A stretch of 6,651 nt of DNA, from NCBI GenBank assembly GCA_002455655.1, contig DKLF01000090.1:1-6651 (forward strand), written 5' to 3'. Position numbers and translations under genes: made by a program. Below, piece by piece: positions 5,894 through 6,651 of the stretch; positions within the stretch are counted from its first letter, which is position 1; each line of letters opens with the position of its first letter. The notes below the pieces were generated by a model. That model saw nothing but the letters and a program-made list of their open reading frames with translations, searched no databases and was not told the DNA's origin. Source of the stretch: Oscillibacter sp. UBA6647. Its GTDB lineage: Bacteria > Bacillota > Clostridia > Oscillospirales > Oscillospiraceae.

Positions 5894-6400
5894 ATGGCTG
5901 AGAAAACAAGACTCCGCGCGTCGCCCTATGCCCACAAAGGTGCGCGGGAGATGGGCGTGGCGCTGAGAGCGATTACGGGTACGGGACCCAACGGACGGAT
6001 TGTCCGGCGGGATGTTGAGGCCGCGGTAATACCGGCGGTCAAAGCTCCGGCAGAGACTTTTACGGAAACGTGTGCCGGATGTTACGCCACGGCGAACGTG
6101 AGGGAGCTGTTGGCGGCGCTGAACACACTGAGCGGTGCGCTGATCTTCCCTGCGTTTGCGGGGCGGGCGGCGATTCGATTGGGCGTGCCGCTTCGTCCGA
6201 TGGAACGCGGCGTAGAGGGAGCGATGCCCACGCTGCATCCCGGTGAGAGTGCCGTTTTGGCGGTGGGGGATGTGACTGCGGACGAAACCGTGCGCATCCA
6301 CCTGACCTATGCCCCCGCGGCGCTGAGCGATGAGGCGGCGGCTGACCTCCTGCGCGCCATGAAGGGCTTTTTGGAGAAGCCGCTGACCATGTTGCTATAA
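5894..6400 (+). CDS. E2-like remnant: E3/E1-binding domain plus shortened acyltransferase core without lipoyl domain or catalytic motif
   Basis: A 168-residue protein starts at ATG 5894, 11 nt after acoB, with AGGGGGG at 5882-5888. Residues 6-44 form a clear peripheral-subunit-binding domain: RASPYAHKGAREMG, then ITGTGPNGRIVRRDVEAA. This domain docks E3 and/or E1 in dehydrogenase complexes. A short Ala/Pro linker (45-56) follows. Residues 60-168 resemble both ends of an E2 core: YATANVRELLAALN and FPAFAGRAAIRLG match its beginning; MPTLHPGESAVLAVGDV and HLTYAPAALSDEAAADLLRAMKGFLEKPLTMLL match its C-terminal part (family: PIINPPxxAILGVG and LSYDHRxxDGAxAAxFL). About 100 core residues between these parts are absent. 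Where E2 enzymes have DHRxxDG, this protein has APAALSD, so the catalytic His and Asp are gone. There is no N-terminal lipoyl domain. It therefore should not act as an acyltransferase; it may be an adaptor comparable to E3-binding protein, or a decaying E2. Confidence 0.82.
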   Translation: MAEKTRLRASPYAHKGAREMGVALRAITGTGPNGRIVRRDVEAAVIPAVKAPAETFTETCAGCYATANVRELLAALNTLSGALIFPAFAGRAAIRLGVPLRPMERGVEGAMPTLHPGESAVLAVGDVTADETVRIHLTYAPAALSDEAAADLLRAMKGFLEKPLTMLL

Positions 6401-6402
6401 CG

Positions 6403-6429
6403 AAAAAAGGAACGCGCAAAGCGCGTTCC
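6403..6429 (-). terminator. Rho-independent terminator of the convergent minus-strand gene
   Basis: GGAACGCGC (6409-6417) and GCGCGTTCC (6421-6429) form a perfect 9-bp stem with a 3-nt loop. Read on the minus strand, the stem is followed by TTTTTT (complement of 6403-6408), which is the signature of a terminator for the gene ending at 6436. On the plus strand there is no T-run after the stem, so it would stop the lplA operon only weakly, and no other plus-strand terminator is visible. Confidence 0.85.
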
Positions 6430-6435
6430 CGAGAC

Positions 6436-6651
6436 TTATGAAAAGCGCTCCTGCTGAAGTGGATCGAGAAACAGCCGCACATCCTCTGCCGGAACCTGTT
6501 CCGCAGCCCTGAGGGCCGCGCGGCGGTAGGCATAAATATCGTCCTGCTCAAAGGGAAGGTGGTATACCGCCAGATGACGGGGGCGGATGAACTGCTCAAT
6601 GAACCGCCGCCCCTTGCTCGGTGTAATCCATGGAAAGTTGAGACGCGGCAG
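6436..6651 (-). CDS. C-terminal end of a minus-strand protein, possibly an MBL-fold hydrolase, truncated by window edge
   Basis: The frame is open from the window edge to a TAA (complement of 6436-6438), giving 71 residues. It starts LPRLNFPWITPSKGRRF and continues with FIRPRHLAVYHLPFEQDD, then an amphipathic, Ala/Arg-rich helix and a final LFLDPLQQERFS. Its protein-like composition and the terminator placed 7 nt after the stop support a real gene. The sequence recalls the tail of metallo-beta-lactamase-fold hydrolases (the HLPFxxDD and following helix region), but the metal-binding motifs would lie outside the window, so this assignment is tentative. It is convergent with the dehydrogenase operon, leaving 35 nt between the two stop codons. 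Confidence 0.7.
   Translation of the reverse strand: MPRLNFPWITPSKGRRFIEQFIRPRHLAVYHLPFEQDDIYAYRRAALRAAEQVPAEDVRLFLDPLQQERFS

Overview
The window looks like chromosomal DNA of a Gram-positive, anaerobic gut-type Clostridia, probably Oscillospirales (relatives of Flavonifractor or Oscillibacter). This taxonomic guess is an inference. It rests on GC-rich third positions, strong AGGAGG-type ribosome sites, sigma-A promoters with extended -10 motifs in AT-rich gaps, use of GTG/TTG starts, and the types of proteins present. I see no mobile elements, CRISPR arrays, rRNA or tRNA genes.

Layout. 1-933 is the 3' part of an EamA/DMT drug/metabolite transporter cut by the window edge. 934-1109 is a gap holding a strong extended -10 promoter. 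1110-1844 encodes a DUF1648/SdpI-like multi-pass membrane protein and is followed by a perfect 14-bp hairpin terminator (1853-1888). 2011-2703 encodes a FadR-subfamily GntR regulator behind its own promoter, with a TGGT-N3-ACCA palindrome touching the -10. 2704-2889 is a regulatory gap with a second, similarly built promoter and a second TGGT-N3-ACCA palindrome. From 2890 to 6400 runs a tight four-gene operon: lipoate-protein ligase (lplA), E1-alpha and E1-beta of a TPP-dependent 2-oxoacid/acetoin dehydrogenase (acoA- and acoB-like), and a 168-residue E2-like remnant. After 6400 a terminator serves a convergent minus-strand gene, of which only the last 71 codons are visible.

How the genes work together. 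The regulator probably controls itself and the dehydrogenase operon through the shared operator motif, in the manner of PdhR/LldR-type FadR-family switches. E1-alpha and E1-beta should form the heterotetramer that decarboxylates or cleaves its substrate and reductively acylates a lipoyl group. LplA should attach lipoate to the lipoyl carrier protein.

The striking point is the fourth gene. It keeps an intact peripheral-subunit-binding domain, which docks E3 and/or E1, but has no lipoyl domain. Its acyltransferase core is shortened and the DHRxxDG catalytic motif is gone. The operon closes without any complete E2 or E3. Either the complex borrows a lipoyl-bearing protein and E3 encoded elsewhere, with this small protein as an adaptor comparable to an E3-binding protein, or the E2 gene is decaying. 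This is the best candidate for something undescribed here.
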